The notes: generated by a model from the sequence alone, not told the origin. A stretch of 64,000 nt of DNA from G965213525 sp965213525 (GCA_965213525.1 OZ243889.1:806001-870000), one strand, 5' to 3'. Numbered from the stretch's first letter, positions 47,555-59,370 are shown. Numbers and translations are program-made.

Positions 47555-48349
47555 ATGGACGACCTCCGCTACGACGTCACCGACCACGTCGCCCTCATCA
47601 CCCTCGACGCCCCCGAGCGCCTCAACGCGATCAGCCCGGCGATGCTGGACGGGTTGTCCGAGGCCCTGCTGCGCGCCGAGGCCGATCGGGACGTGCGGGC
47701 CATCGTCATCACCGGTGAGGGACGGGTGTTCTGCGCCGGGCTCGATCTGGCCAGCACCGCCAAGGGTGAGGGGATGCTCGACGGGCCCGGCGGATCGGTG
47801 CCGGCCGGCGAGCTGAACCTCAGAGACACCCCGCCCGTCGTGTTGCACAAGCTCGACACCCCCACCATCGCCGCCCTGAACGGCGGGGCCGCCGGGTACG
47901 GGCTCGACCTGGCCCTCGGTTGTGATCTGCGCATCGCCCACCCGTTGGTCAAGCTGGCCGCGGTGTTCGCATCGCGAGGGATCCTGCCCGAGTCGGGCGG
48001 CACCTGGTTGCTGCCCCGGCTCGTCGGCTGGGCCAAGGCGTCAGAGATCCTCTTCACCGGTCAGACCGTGCTGGCCCCAGAGGCGCTCGAGCTCGGCCTG
48101 GTGAACAGGGTCGTCGAGGCCGATGAGGTGCTCGACACCGCCCTCGACCTCGCAGGCCAGATCGCCGCCCAGGCGCCCCTGGCGGTACGGGCGACCAAGC
48201 GGATGATGCGCCACGGCCTCACCGAGCCCTTCGAGGACCACGTGCAACGCATGTTCCTCGGGTTGTTGCCGCTGATGGGCACCCGTGACTTCAGGGAGGG
48301 GGCGACGGCCTACATGGAGAAGCGCCCGCCGGTGTTCGAGGGGCGCTGA
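47555..48349 (+). CDS. Enoyl-CoA hydratase/isomerase (crotonase)
   Basis: 264 residues from ATG 47555 after GGAGAG. The third crotonase of this window: APERLNAISPAMLDGL, GEGRVFCAGLDLAS, AALNGGAAGYGLDLALGCDL, SRGILPESGGTWLLPRLVG and AVRATKRMM. The Glu of LPESGG fits a catalytic position. It lies directly after the SDR gene and may form a two-step hydration/oxidation pair with it. Substrate unknown; the three paralogs are clearly diverged from one another. Confidence 0.87.
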   Translation: MDDLRYDVTDHVALITLDAPERLNAISPAMLDGLSEALLRAEADRDVRAIVITGEGRVFCAGLDLASTAKGEGMLDGPGGSVPAGELNLRDTPPVVLHKLDTPTIAALNGGAAGYGLDLALGCDLRIAHPLVKLAAVFASRGILPESGGTWLLPRLVGWAKASEILFTGQTVLAPEALELGLVNRVVEADEVLDTALDLAGQIAAQAPLAVRATKRMMRHGLTEPFEDHVQRMFLGLLPLMGTRDFREGATAYMEKRPPVFEGR

Positions 48350-48465
48350 CCCGACGCAGCCGCGCCACCCGCCGAGAACCACCACGCCGCCCGCTCTGAC
48401 CCCGACCCGCCCCGTGACGAAGTGAGCCCCTCGTTGATCCCTGCCCCTCGCCCCGCCGTCACCCG

Positions 48466-50627
<2,162 letters not shown>

Positions 50628-50631
<4 letters not shown>

Positions 50632-53291
50632 CCCCGACTGCGACCTACCGCCTGCAGCTGCGGGACGGGGTCACCCTCGACACCGCCGCCGAGCTCGTCA
50701 CCGAGCTCGCCGATCTGGGTGTCAGCCACCTGTACCTCTCGCCGATCGCCACCGCAGCCCCCGCCAGCACCCACGGCTACGACGTCATCGACCCGGCCCG
50801 GGTCGACCCGGGGCTCGGTGGTGAGGCCGCCCTCGAGCGGCTGGAGGCGGCCGCCCGCCAGCGCGGCCTCGGCCTCGTGCTCGACGTGGTCCCCAACCAC
50901 GTCGCCATCGGGGATGCGTCCAACCAGTGGTGGTGGGACGTGTTGACCCACGGGCCCTCCAGCCGCTGGGCCGGGCACTTCGACGTCGACTGGGGCGGTG
51001 GTCAGCCCGACACGGTGCTGCTGCCAGTGCTCGGCGACCACTACGGACGCGTCCTCGACGCCGGTGATCTGCGCCTGGAACGGGTGGGCGGCTGGTTCGA
51101 GGTGACCTACTTCGACCACCGCTTCCCGGTCGCCCCCCGCTCGGGTGCGCGCCTGGTGGCCCGGGCCGCCGAGCTGGTCGAGGACGACGAGGCGGTGCCG
51201 TTGCTCGAGCTGGTCGCCGAGGACCTCGCCGAGCTGCCCGAGGCGTCGGTGGCCGACCTGCGGGCCCGTCGCCGCCGTCACCGCCGCCACGCCGCTCTCC
51301 GCCACACCCTCGACGGCCTCGCCGAACGGGCCGTGGTGTCGGTGGCCCTGGACGCTGCGGTCGAGCAGTGGAACGTCGACACCGATGCGATGCACGAGCT
51401 GCTCGAGGCCCAGCACTACCGGTTGGCGTGGTGGCAGCGCAGCGCCAGCGACGTGGTGCATCGGCGCTTCTTCGACGTCGACACCCTGGCCGGGGTGCGC
51501 GTCGAGCACCCCGATGTGTTCGACGACGTCCACGCCCTGGCGATCCGGCTCGTGCGCGACGGCACGCTCGACGGGCTGCGCCTCGACCACCCCGACGGCC
51601 TCACCGACCCGGTGGCCCACGCCAAGCGTCTGCGAGACGCCGTCGGCCCCGACACGTGGTTGGTAGCCGAGAAGATCCTCGAGGGCGACGAGCGCCTCCC
51701 GGCCACGATGCCCTATGACGGCACGACCGGCTACGACACGATGGCCGACGTCGACCGCCTCCACGTCGACCCCGCCGGCCACGCTGCGCTCAGCGAGGCG
51801 TTCGCCGAGCTGACCGGCACGACGTGGCCCGAGACGGTGCGCGCCGCCAAGCGCGACGTGCTCGACCACGTGCTGCCCGCCGAGCGGGCCCGGGTGACCG
51901 CGGCGGCGGTCCTGCTCTGTGAGGCCCGTCGCGACCTGAGGGACCTGCCCGCTGACCGTCTGGCTCGAGCCGTGGACGCCGTGCTCATCGCCTTCGGGGT
52001 GTACCGCACCTACGTGGGGATGGACGGTGTGGTCAGCGACCACGACCGCCGGGTGGTCGAGGAGCTGCGCACCACGGTCCCCGAGGTCGACGCCGACGTC
52101 GATCCCGATGCCCTCGACGTGCTGTTGAAGGTGATGCTCGCTGACCCCGAGCTCGAGCTCATCGGGGGGCGAGAGCTGCGCCTGCGCATGGCCCAGCTGA
52201 CCGGTCCGGTGATGGCCAAGGGCGTCGAGGACACCGCCACCTACCGCTGGTACCCGTTGGCCTCGTGCGGCGAGGTGGGCGCCGACCCGGGGCACGGCGC
52301 CTGGGCCGACGTGGCGGAGTTCCACCACCGCTGCATCGACCGGGCCAGCACCCACCCCCACACCATGACGACGTGGATGACCCATGACGCCAAGCGCTCG
52401 AGCGACGTGCGGTCGCGCATCGCCGGGCTCTCGGAGGACGCGACGGGCTGGCTGGGCGCGGTCGAGCGCTTCGAGGCCCTCCTCGAACCACATCGCCGTG
52501 ACGGCCTGCCCGACCGGCGCACCTCGTGGCTGTTGTGGCAGACCCTGATCGGCGCCCACCCGCTGTCGACCGAGCGGGCCCTCGCCTACCTGACCAAGGC
52601 GGTGCGCGAAGCCAAGCTGGACACCACCTGGACCGACGTGGACGAGCCATGGGAGACCGCCACCCTCGGGGCCGTCGGCGATGCCCTGGCCGACGACGCC
52701 GTACGAGCGGCCCTCGACGAGGTGGCGGGCCCGCTCGTGCTGCCCGGACGCATCGCCTCGCTGTCGACGGTGGCCATCACCGCCACGGTCCCCGGGGTGT
52801 GTGACGTCTACCAGGGCAGCGAGCTGTGGGACCTGTCCCTGGTCGACCCCGACAATCGCCGACCGATCGATCACGCCCGCCGCCACCGGTTGATGTCAGA
52901 GCTCGACGCCACCGAGGGCGCCCCCGTGGTCGACGGCGACCCGGCCGAGGAGGGGCGCGCCAAGCTGGCCCTCGTGCGAGCCGTGCTCGGCCTGCGCCGC
53001 CGCCGGCCCGGGGTGTTCCTCGACGGTGACCACCGACCCGTCGACGCCACCGGCCCCCTCAGCGGGCACCTGGTGGCGTTCTCTCGTGGGGACGAGGCGG
53101 TGACGCTGGCCCCACGCCTGGTGCGCGGCCTCGCCGCGTCGGGCGGGTGGGACGAGGCCACCACGGTGGCCCTGCCCGCTGGCAGCTGGATCGACGTCAT
53201 GAGCGGGCGCCTGCTCGACGGCGGCGAGCAGCCCGTCGGCGAGGTCCTCGGCCACTTCCCCGTGGCGGTGCTGGAACGGGAGCAGCGATGA
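50628..53291 (+). CDS. treY: Malto-oligosyltrehalose synthase
   Basis: 887 residues from GTG 50628, longer than the common 750-830 residues. GH13 motifs: TYRLQLRDGVTLDTAAELV at the start, HGYDVIDPARVDP, LDVVPNHVA, the nucleophile region LRLDHPDGL (Asp320), and acid/base VAEKILEGDE (Glu348), followed by WMTHDAKRSSDVR. It isomerises the reducing-end alpha-1,4 bond of maltodextrins to alpha-1,1. The product is cut to trehalose by TreZ, encoded next with an ATGA overlap. Confidence 0.95.
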
Positions 53292-55096
53292 GCGGCGCCG
53301 CCGATGACGCCGGCCGGCCCGGCTACGACGCCGGCCCCGGCCCCGGACCGACGACCGGGTCACCGACCGAGCCCGTCGGGGTGTGGGCGCCCCTGGTGGA
53401 GCGCGTCGTGGTCGTCGCCGGTGTCGTCTCCACACCGCTGGCGCGCGACGAGGACGGGTGGCACCGGGGTCGTCGGCCCGCCGGTGTCGACTACGCCTTC
53501 CAGCTCGACGGCGAAGGCCCGTACCCCGATCCGAGATCGCGCCACCAGCCCGAGGGGGTCCACGGCCCGACCCGGCCCTTCGACCCGGCGTCGGTGCGCT
53601 GGAGCGACCAGGCGTGGCGGGGTGTGCACCTGCCCTCGGCGGTCATCTACGAGCTGCACGTCGGCACCTTCAGCCCCGAGGGCACCTTCGACGGCGCCAT
53701 CGCCCACCTCGACCACCTCGTCGATCTCGGCGTCGACGTCGTCGAGGTCATGCCCGTGGCGGCGTTCAGCGGCGAGCGGGGCTGGGGGTACGACGGGGTG
53801 CTGGCCTGGGCGGTGCACGCCCCCTACGGCGGCCCAGCGGGCCTGTGCCGGTTCGTCGACGCCTGCCACGCCCGAGGGCTCGGCGTGCTCGTCGACGTCG
53901 TCCACAACCACTTCGGTCCCGAGGGCAACTACCACTCGCAGTTCGGGCCCTACTTCACCGACGCCATCCACACGCCGTGGGGCGACGCCATCAACCTCGA
54001 CGGTCCCGGCAGCCCCGAGGTGCGGGCGCACCTCATCGGCTCGGCGCTGTGGCTGCTCGAGCACGCCCACCTCGACGGCCTGCGTCTCGACGCCGTCCAC
54101 GCCCTGTTCGACCGCTCGTCCACCCACTACCTCGAGGAGCTGTCCTCACGGGTGGATGCGCTGTCGGCTCACCTCGGGCGCCCGCTGTGGCTGGTGGCCG
54201 AGACCGACCGGGCCGATCCCCGCACGGTCACTCCCCGGGCCCAGGGCGGTGACGGCCTGGACGCCATGTGGGCCGACGATCTGCACCACGCCGTGCACTC
54301 GGCGCTGACCGGCGAGCGCGACGGGTACTACGCCGACTTCGGCAGCACTGCAGAGATCGCCGAGGCGATCGAGCGGGTGTTCGTGCCCGATGGTGGGTTC
54401 GCCATCCGCTGGGGACGCCCACACGGTCGGCCGATCGGTGCCACCGAGCGGTGGCGCTTCGTCGGGTGCCTGCAGAACCACGACCAGGTCGGCAACCGGG
54501 CCGGCGGGGAGCGGTTGCACCACCTGGTCGGCGAGCGGGCCGCGGTGGTGGGAGCGGCGCTGGTGCTCACCGCCCCCCACGTCCCGCTGCTGTTCCAGGG
54601 CGAGGAGTGGGCGGCGTCGAGCCCGTTCCCGTTCTTCTGTGACTTCGGCGATCCAGAGCTGCGCGCCGCGGTCACCGCCGGGCGTCGTCGGGAGTTCGCC
54701 GCCTTCGGGTGGCGTCCCGAAGACGTGCCCGACCCCGTGGCAGCGTCGACCCGCGATGCCGCCGTCTTGGTGTGGGACGAGCGGGACGCCGAGCCCCACG
54801 CCGGCGTGCTCGGCGCCTACCGCCAGCTGCTGGCGCTGCGACGAGGCGAGCCCGATCTCACCGACCCGACGCCCCGCCGATGTCGCGCCTGGGCCGAGGG
54901 GACCACGGTGGTCGTCGAGCGGGGGGCCATCCGGGTGGCGGCCAACCTGGGCGCCGAGGCCGCCGGCGTGGCGCTCGGCCCGACAGCAGAGATCCTGTGG
55001 CGCAGCGACGAGGCCGCTCAACCCGACGGTGGCGGCTTCACGCTGCCCCCGATGTCGGCGGTGGTCCTGCGTGCCGGGCGGGCCCATGTCACCTGA
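53288..55096 (+). CDS. treZ: Malto-oligosyltrehalose trehalohydrolase
   Basis: 602 residues from ATG 53288, overlapping the treY stop. After a disordered Gly/Pro-rich start comes the N-terminal CBM-like domain (VWAPLVERVVVV) and the catalytic domain: YELHVGTFSPEGTFDGAI, VDVVHNHFGPEGNY, LRLDAVHALFD (nucleophile Asp268), VAETDRADPR (Glu305) and CLQNHDQVGNR. It releases trehalose from maltooligosyltrehalose. The last 79 bases overlap the convergent HTTM gene tail to tail. Confidence 0.95.
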   Translation: MSGAADDAGRPGYDAGPGPGPTTGSPTEPVGVWAPLVERVVVVAGVVSTPLARDEDGWHRGRRPAGVDYAFQLDGEGPYPDPRSRHQPEGVHGPTRPFDPASVRWSDQAWRGVHLPSAVIYELHVGTFSPEGTFDGAIAHLDHLVDLGVDVVEVMPVAAFSGERGWGYDGVLAWAVHAPYGGPAGLCRFVDACHARGLGVLVDVVHNHFGPEGNYHSQFGPYFTDAIHTPWGDAINLDGPGSPEVRAHLIGSALWLLEHAHLDGLRLDAVHALFDRSSTHYLEELSSRVDALSAHLGRPLWLVAETDRADPRTVTPRAQGGDGLDAMWADDLHHAVHSALTGERDGYYADFGSTAEIAEAIERVFVPDGGFAIRWGRPHGRPIGATERWRFVGCLQNHDQVGNRAGGERLHHLVGERAAVVGAALVLTAPHVPLLFQGEEWAASSPFPFFCDFGDPELRAAVTAGRRREFAAFGWRPEDVPDPVAASTRDAAVLVWDERDAEPHAGVLGAYRQLLALRRGEPDLTDPTPRRCRAWAEGTTVVVERGAIRVAANLGAEAAGVALGPTAEILWRSDEAAQPDGGGFTLPPMSAVVLRAGRAHVT

Positions 55097-56097
55097 GTGA
55101 GCCAGGCGCCGTTCCGGCCGCCGCCGCTGGGAGCTGGCCCGGCGTCGGGCAGCCCCGAGCCGGCCAGCACCCACGGCGCCAGGGCGACGAGTGTCAGCTG
55201 GTGGGGGAAGAGGATGGCCATCAGCGCCAGCACCCCGAGGTGGAACGCCCAGGCCAGCGCGGTCCAGACCCGGCCGAGGCGGGGCGTGGCCAGCGCGAGC
55301 GGCGCGCCCAGCTCGACGACGAGCGACGCCAGCGCCAGCGGCGCCCACAGCCACTCCAGGGCGAGCAGCGGACCGGCCAGGGGTGAGGACACGTCCCCGA
55401 GCAGTCCCTTGCGCAGGTTGTCAGCGGCCACGTGGGATGCCAGCACGTCCCCGTCGAGCCAGGCCCACCCGCCGTTGGAGAGCTTGGCCCACCCCGCCAG
55501 CGCGTAGGTGGCGGCGGTGATCGCCCCCATCACCACCAGCGGCCACCGGTAGGCACCCGACGGCGCCCACCGGGTGCCGGGCTCACCGGGTGCGCCCCGG
55601 CGTGAGCGCCGGGCCCGGCGGGCGTCGAGTGACCAGGCGTCGGCGGCTGGGGTGAGGGCGAGGACGCCGACGTGAGCGACGACGAGGTTGTCGGTGTGCA
55701 GCACCACGCCCCAGCTGTGGCGGTACGTGAGCACCCACAGCAACGCCAGCGCGAAGATCGGCCCGGTGATCCGGTAGCGCCAGCCGGCCGTGGCCGCCAG
55801 GCCGCTGCCGACGGCGAGGGCGGCGGCTCCGAGCACGGCTGAGCCGCCGAGCGGGGCGTCGAGCAGCACGCCCACCGGCCCGACCGGATCGAAGCGCTCG
55901 GCGGGGAGGTGACGGACCCCGATCAGGGCCGGGAGGCGCACCAGGAGGTAGGCGAGAGCGAACCCGCAGGTGAGCTGGCGGGCGGCGGCGAGCAGGCGCG
56001 GATCGGCCGGGGCGGTCCACCAGCCGGGCAGACGGGGACGTCTGGTCGAGGCGTTCCTCATGGGCCGGCGGGTCGCGGCCGGCGCGGGCGCGATCAC
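55018..56097 (-). CDS. HTTM domain membrane protein (gamma-carboxylase-like)
   Basis: 359 residues from ATG 56097; an ATG at 56061 is a plausible alternative. HTTM-type segments: LAAARQLTCGFALAYLLVRL, HTDNLVVAHVGVLALTPAAD, WPLVVMGAITAATYALAGWA followed by the Lys of AKLSNGGWAWLDGD, and several further helices to VALAPWVLAG. HTTM domains are the membrane core shared with vitamin-K gamma-glutamyl carboxylase and sporulation/lipase-chaperone partners; bacterial roles are mostly unknown. A small STYPMF protein gene is upstream on the same strand. The 3' end overlaps treZ by 79 bases. Confidence 0.8.
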   Translation of the reverse strand: MIAPAPAATRRPMRNASTRRPRLPGWWTAPADPRLLAAARQLTCGFALAYLLVRLPALIGVRHLPAERFDPVGPVGVLLDAPLGGSAVLGAAALAVGSGLAATAGWRYRITGPIFALALLWVLTYRHSWGVVLHTDNLVVAHVGVLALTPAADAWSLDARRARRSRRGAPGEPGTRWAPSGAYRWPLVVMGAITAATYALAGWAKLSNGGWAWLDGDVLASHVAADNLRKGLLGDVSSPLAGPLLALEWLWAPLALASLVVELGAPLALATPRLGRVWTALAWAFHLGVLALMAILFPHQLTLVALAPWVLAGSGLPDAGPAPSGGGRNGAWLTQVTWARPARRTTADIGGSVKPPPSG

Positions 56098-56194
56098 TTG
56101 GGTACGTCGCAGGTGGCGTGCACGGCGACAGCGGTGCCGAGGTCGTAGAGGCGACCGTGCGCGATCACGTCGGTACGTCGCAGGTGGCGTGCAC
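56090..56194. repeat. Direct repeat (34 bp) duplicating the 3' end of the STYPMF-protein gene
   Basis: 56090-56123 and 56161-56194 match at 32 of 34 bases, with a 71-base period. Both copies contain the end of the minus-strand gene: the functional one encodes VHATCDVPT-stop, the downstream one a ghost VHATCDVPK-stop in another frame. It is a tandem duplication straddling a stop codon. Confidence 0.85.
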
Positions 56195-56665
56195 CGTCGT
56201 CGCCTCGGGGACGACGTCGTCGGTGTAGTGGGCGATCGCGTCGATCCGCTCGGTCAGCACGGTGACCCGCGCGGTGTCGTCGCGGTCGCTGTCGACGATC
56301 CTGGCTGCGATGCGTGCGCACAGCTCGGCGGCGGTGCCCCGACGCACGGCGGCTCGTACGGTGCCCCCGGCGACGATCACCTCGTCGGTGCCGGCGATCA
56401 GCTCGGGCGACAGCTCGACCCGCGTCCCGGCTGCGGTCAACCCGGCGGCAAGGGGCAGCTCGACCACCGGGTCGATGGCTCGGGAGAACATCGGGTAGGT
56501 GGACAGCGGGTAGGAGTCGGGGCGGTCGAGCACCGCCGGCGACACCACGACCGCCACGGCGACGACCCCGGCGGCAAGGGCCAGTCGGCTGTGCGTGGGG
56601 CGAACAGCCGCCTCGTCGGCGTTGCGCCCAGGAGGCGGCGAGTCGGGAACGTGCTCATCGTGCAC
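56165..56665 (-). CDS. Single-pass protein with SYPLSTYPMFS motif (HTTM partner)
   Basis: 166 residues from GTG 56665, set by the TACGGT box 6 bases upstream (an ATG at 56803 is unlikely). A hydrophilic N-terminus is followed by one membrane segment (LALAAGVVAVAVVVSPAVLD, about 27-46) and the conserved DSYPLSTYPMFS (about 50-61), then a soluble domain with two Cys (AELCARIAAR and the C-terminal ATCDV). SYPLSTYPMF proteins recur beside HTTM genes. Probably a partner or substrate of the HTTM protein in the membrane. Function unknown. Its 3' end is duplicated. Confidence 0.7.
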   Translation of the reverse strand: MHDEHVPDSPPPGRNADEAAVRPTHSRLALAAGVVAVAVVVSPAVLDRPDSYPLSTYPMFSRAIDPVVELPLAAGLTAAGTRVELSPELIAGTDEVIVAGGTVRAAVRRGTAAELCARIAARIVDSDRDDTARVTVLTERIDAIAHYTDDVVPEATTVHATCDVPT

Positions 56666-56671
56666 GGCGAC

Positions 56672-56677
56672 ACCGTA
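56672..56677 (-). promoter_or_regulatory. -10 box TACGGT of the STYPMF-protein gene (leaderless)
   Basis: On the minus strand TACGGT ends 6 bases before GTG 56665. Confidence 0.6.
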
Positions 56678-56776
56678 CGATCTGGGGGCCGTACCGGGCC
56701 GGCCCACAAGCCGGTTGGCCCGTCGGGATCGCCTGTAGTCAAGTGGTCCCATGTCCGCACGGATCGGCACCGAAGG

Positions 56777-57256
56777 ATGCGCAAGCCCTTGACGCAGCGC
56801 CACAGCTCAGCGACGAGGCGAGCTCGTCTGCTCGCCTTGGTGGTGTGCGCCGCGTACGTGCCGGCGTTCTGGGTGTTGATGCCCGAGTCGGTCGACGATG
56901 GACATCTGCAGCCGAACCATGTCGCGCCACAGTGGCTGGAGGGGCCCGGCCTCGGTGTGTCGGTCGCGGCGTGGGCGGCCTTTGCTGCTGCGGTCCTGGG
57001 CTTGCTGACATGGCCCGGCCACCGACCACGTCGGTCATGGATGAAGGGACTCTGGCCGGTGCTGGCCGCAGAGACGTACGTGGTGTTCACGTACCGGTCC
57101 TTCACCCTGCCGGTGGATGGCGCAAACGTGGGGGCCGGGGCACTGGTCGTGCTCGGCTTGTTCTTCGTGCCCGTTCTGCTGACGGTGGCCGCCGCCCGGT
57201 TGGCGGGGCGCGACGGGGTCCTCGCACGGTGGTTCTTCCCACCGTTCCCCGGGTGA
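56777..57256 (+). CDS. Small polytopic membrane protein
   Basis: 159 residues from ATG 56777, which directly follows GAAGG, so the start is not firm. After a basic N-terminus (RKPLTQRHSSATRRARL) there are about four membrane segments: LALVVCAAYVPAFWVL, VAAWAAFAAAVLGLLTW, GLWPVLAAETYVVFTYRSF and LVVLGLFFVPVLLTVAAARL. It ends WFFPPFPG. No family recognised. Divergent from the STYPMF-protein gene and upstream of the toroid protein, hence grouped with that cluster. Confidence 0.55.
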   Translation: MRKPLTQRHSSATRRARLLALVVCAAYVPAFWVLMPESVDDGHLQPNHVAPQWLEGPGLGVSVAAWAAFAAAVLGLLTWPGHRPRRSWMKGLWPVLAAETYVVFTYRSFTLPVDGANVGAGALVVLGLFFVPVLLTVAAARLAGRDGVLARWFFPPFPG

Positions 57257-57482
57257 GGGCCGCCGCCCGGTCGCTGCTGCCAAAGCACCCGAATCGACGA
57301 CTGCGTGCGCCCTCGCAGCGTCAACAGAACGCCGGAGCGAAGCCCTCATCGCCGCCGATCGTCCGTCGACGTGGTGGAGGCCCGGGGCACGTGGGAGAAG
57401 TCGGGGAACGGGGTCCAGACATCCCACACGAGACCAGCGGTGACGATGCTGGGGAATCGAGGGTCGGGTACCTCAGCAGCGG

Positions 57483-57488
57483 TAGCGT
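57483..57488 (+). promoter_or_regulatory. -10 box TAGCGT of the toroid-protein gene (leaderless)
   Basis: TAGCGT ends 8 bases before GTG 57497. Confidence 0.55.
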
Positions 57489-57496
57489 CGCCGCTC

Positions 57497-58678
57497 GTGC
57501 GCCGTCGGGTGATCCTGGCCGCCGTCGCCTGGGTTGTCGGTCTCGTGGGCTTTCGGGTGGCGGTCGTGCCGCCCGAGCGCTGCGGCGACCCGGAGCCGGC
57601 GGCCGTGCTGGCTGCCACCGGGCGGGCCGCGGACTGGCTGGTCGACGGCCTCGGCCCCGACGGCAGCTTCGTCTACCGCTACGACCGCGACGCCGGCGCC
57701 CGGCTCGGGGGCTACAACCTCGTGCGCCACGCCGGTGCGGTCACCGCCCTCTACCAGACCGCCCTGGCGGGCCGGCCCGAGCTGTTGGCGCCGGCCGACC
57801 GGGCGCTCGCCTACCTGCTCGAGCGACGCGTCGATCACGAGGACTGGACGGCCATCGCCGCCGACGACAGCCGGGCCAAGCTCGGCACGGCCTCGTTGAC
57901 CGTCGCAGCCCTGGTGCACCGGCGGCTGGCGTCAGGCGATGACCGCCACGACGACCTGCTGGCCCGGCTCGGGCGCTTCCTCGTCGCCCAGCAGGAGCCC
58001 GACGGCGCCGTCCTCAACCTGTGGGACCCTCGCACCGCAGCCCCGGTGCCCGGCGAGTACGGGCGCTTCGCCACGGGTGAGGCGCTGTGGGCGCTGGCGC
58101 TGCTCGACCGTCACCACCCCGGGGGGTGGCTCCAGCCGCTGTCAGCCCTCGCCGACCACGTGGCGCTCGCCCGTGACGACGTCGACGGACAGCTGCTGCG
58201 CGAGCCCGACCACTGGGCCGCCTACGCCTTCGCCGAGATGGCCGCACCCGGCGGGCCCGGGCTCGACGACCACCACGTCGCCTACCTCCGCCCCCTCTCG
58301 GGCTTCTTCTCGACGATGATCCGCTACGAGTCGACGCGCACGGGTGAGGGCCTCGACGAGCTCGTGCGGGGTGGCACCGCGCTCGGCGCCGGGGTCGGGA
58401 CGTTGGGGGAGGGTCTCGCCGGGCTCTGGTTGGTGAGCACCAGGGACGACCGGATGGCCGATCTCTCCGAGCCGCTCGCCGAGCGCCTCGGTTGCACCGT
58501 GGACGTGCTCGTCGACCGCCAGGTTCGCCGAGACGACGAGCCCTTGGCCGACGGGGCGTGGTTCACCGACGACGTGACCCAGGTCGACGACCAGCAGCAC
58601 GCCCTGTCGGCGCTGGTGCTGTCATGGCCCGTGGTGACCGCGACGGCCGCGACGGCGGCCGACGGGGTAGTCCCGTGA
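57497..58678 (+). CDS. Anchored alpha/alpha-toroid protein
   Basis: 393 residues from GTG 57497, set by the -10 box. A signal anchor (VILAAVAWVVGLVGFRVAVV, about 5-24) precedes a repeat-helix domain: AADWLVDGLGPDGSFVYRYD, LGGYNLVRHAGAVTALYQT, EDWTAIAADDSRAKLGTAS, FATGEALWALALL and YAFAEMAAPGG. This resembles (alpha/alpha)6 toroids of glycoside hydrolases or prenyl/terpene-cyclase folds. No catalytic pair can be assigned. The next membrane-protein gene overlaps its stop by four bases. Likely an exported, membrane-tethered enzyme or binding protein. Confidence 0.65.
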   Translation: MRRRVILAAVAWVVGLVGFRVAVVPPERCGDPEPAAVLAATGRAADWLVDGLGPDGSFVYRYDRDAGARLGGYNLVRHAGAVTALYQTALAGRPELLAPADRALAYLLERRVDHEDWTAIAADDSRAKLGTASLTVAALVHRRLASGDDRHDDLLARLGRFLVAQQEPDGAVLNLWDPRTAAPVPGEYGRFATGEALWALALLDRHHPGGWLQPLSALADHVALARDDVDGQLLREPDHWAAYAFAEMAAPGGPGLDDHHVAYLRPLSGFFSTMIRYESTRTGEGLDELVRGGTALGAGVGTLGEGLAGLWLVSTRDDRMADLSEPLAERLGCTVDVLVDRQVRRDDEPLADGAWFTDDVTQVDDQQHALSALVLSWPVVTATAATAADGVVP

Positions 58679-59205
58679 GCGCACTGGTCATCGTGGTCGG
58701 GTCGGTCCTCGCCCTCGACGGGGTGCGCGTGGCCACGCTGGTGCCCCTGGTCGCCGCTCGCCATCGGGTCACGGGTGTGGCGGTGACGGCGGTGCTGGCT
58801 GCGGTCGTGGTCCTCGTCGCCCCGGCGTTGCTCGATGCGGCCGAGGTCAGCAAGGAGACCTTCCAGATCGGCGGTGGGCTCGTCGCCGCCGGGGGTGGGC
58901 TCCGCCGCATCATCGTCGGCCCGGGGCGAGGGTGGCCGCCGGGAGGGTCGTGGCCGGTGCCCGTCGTCTTCCCGGTCGGTCTTGCGCCCGAGCTGGTGAC
59001 CTGGGCAGGGGCGGCCGGAGCCGTCGATCGGGGCGCGACGCTGCTCGGCTTGGTGATCGGCGGCGCAGCAGCGGCGGCGACGACGCTGGTGCGGGTGGAC
59101 GATGCGCCGCGCCGAGCCCTGGCCGACGGATGGGTGCGACTCACCGGCGCCGGGCTCGTCCTGGCGGCGGTCGCCATGATCATCGACGGCATCCGCTCGG
59201 TCTGA
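58675..59205 (+). CDS. Polytopic membrane protein (hypothetical)
   Basis: 176 residues from GTG 58675, overlapping the toroid stop (GTGA). Four to five membrane helices: SALVIVVGSVLALDGVRVAT, VTGVAVTAVLAAVVVLVAPA, then GLVVAAGGGLRRII-type loop, VVFPVGLAPELVTWAGAAGA, LLGLVIGGAAAAATTLV and VLAAVAMIIDGI. The repeated-half layout recalls small MarC/LysE-like transporters, but no signature confirms this. Translational coupling suggests it works with the toroid protein. Confidence 0.6.
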   Translation: MSALVIVVGSVLALDGVRVATLVPLVAARHRVTGVAVTAVLAAVVVLVAPALLDAAEVSKETFQIGGGLVAAGGGLRRIIVGPGRGWPPGGSWPVPVVFPVGLAPELVTWAGAAGAVDRGATLLGLVIGGAAAAATTLVRVDDAPRRALADGWVRLTGAGLVLAAVAMIIDGIRSV

Positions 59206-59240
59206 GCGCCGGCCGCTGGGCGCCTGGGCGCGCTGGTGCC

Positions 59241-59257
59241 CCCGGCGGTCCGCCGGG
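59241..59257. terminator. Hairpin after the membrane-protein gene
   Basis: CCCGGCG (59241-59247) pairs perfectly with CGCCGGG (59251-59257) around a 3-base loop and is followed by CTTTG. Terminator for the 57497-59205 operon. Confidence 0.55.
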
Positions 59258-59334
59258 CTTTGGGTCCTGGGCAGGTGACGACCTCCTGTGGCCGGCGGCT
59301 CGACGGCGGTCGCAGGTCCGGGGACGTCGCGCCA

Positions 59335-59351
59335 CGCCCGCCGAACGGGCG
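59335..59351. terminator. Hairpin downstream of the HNH gene
   Basis: CGCCCG (59335-59340) pairs with CGGGCG (59346-59351) over a 5-base loop, 20 bases beyond the stop of the minus-strand HNH gene. Confidence 0.4.
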
Positions 59352-59370
59352 GGCTGTGCCGCGGTCGGGC

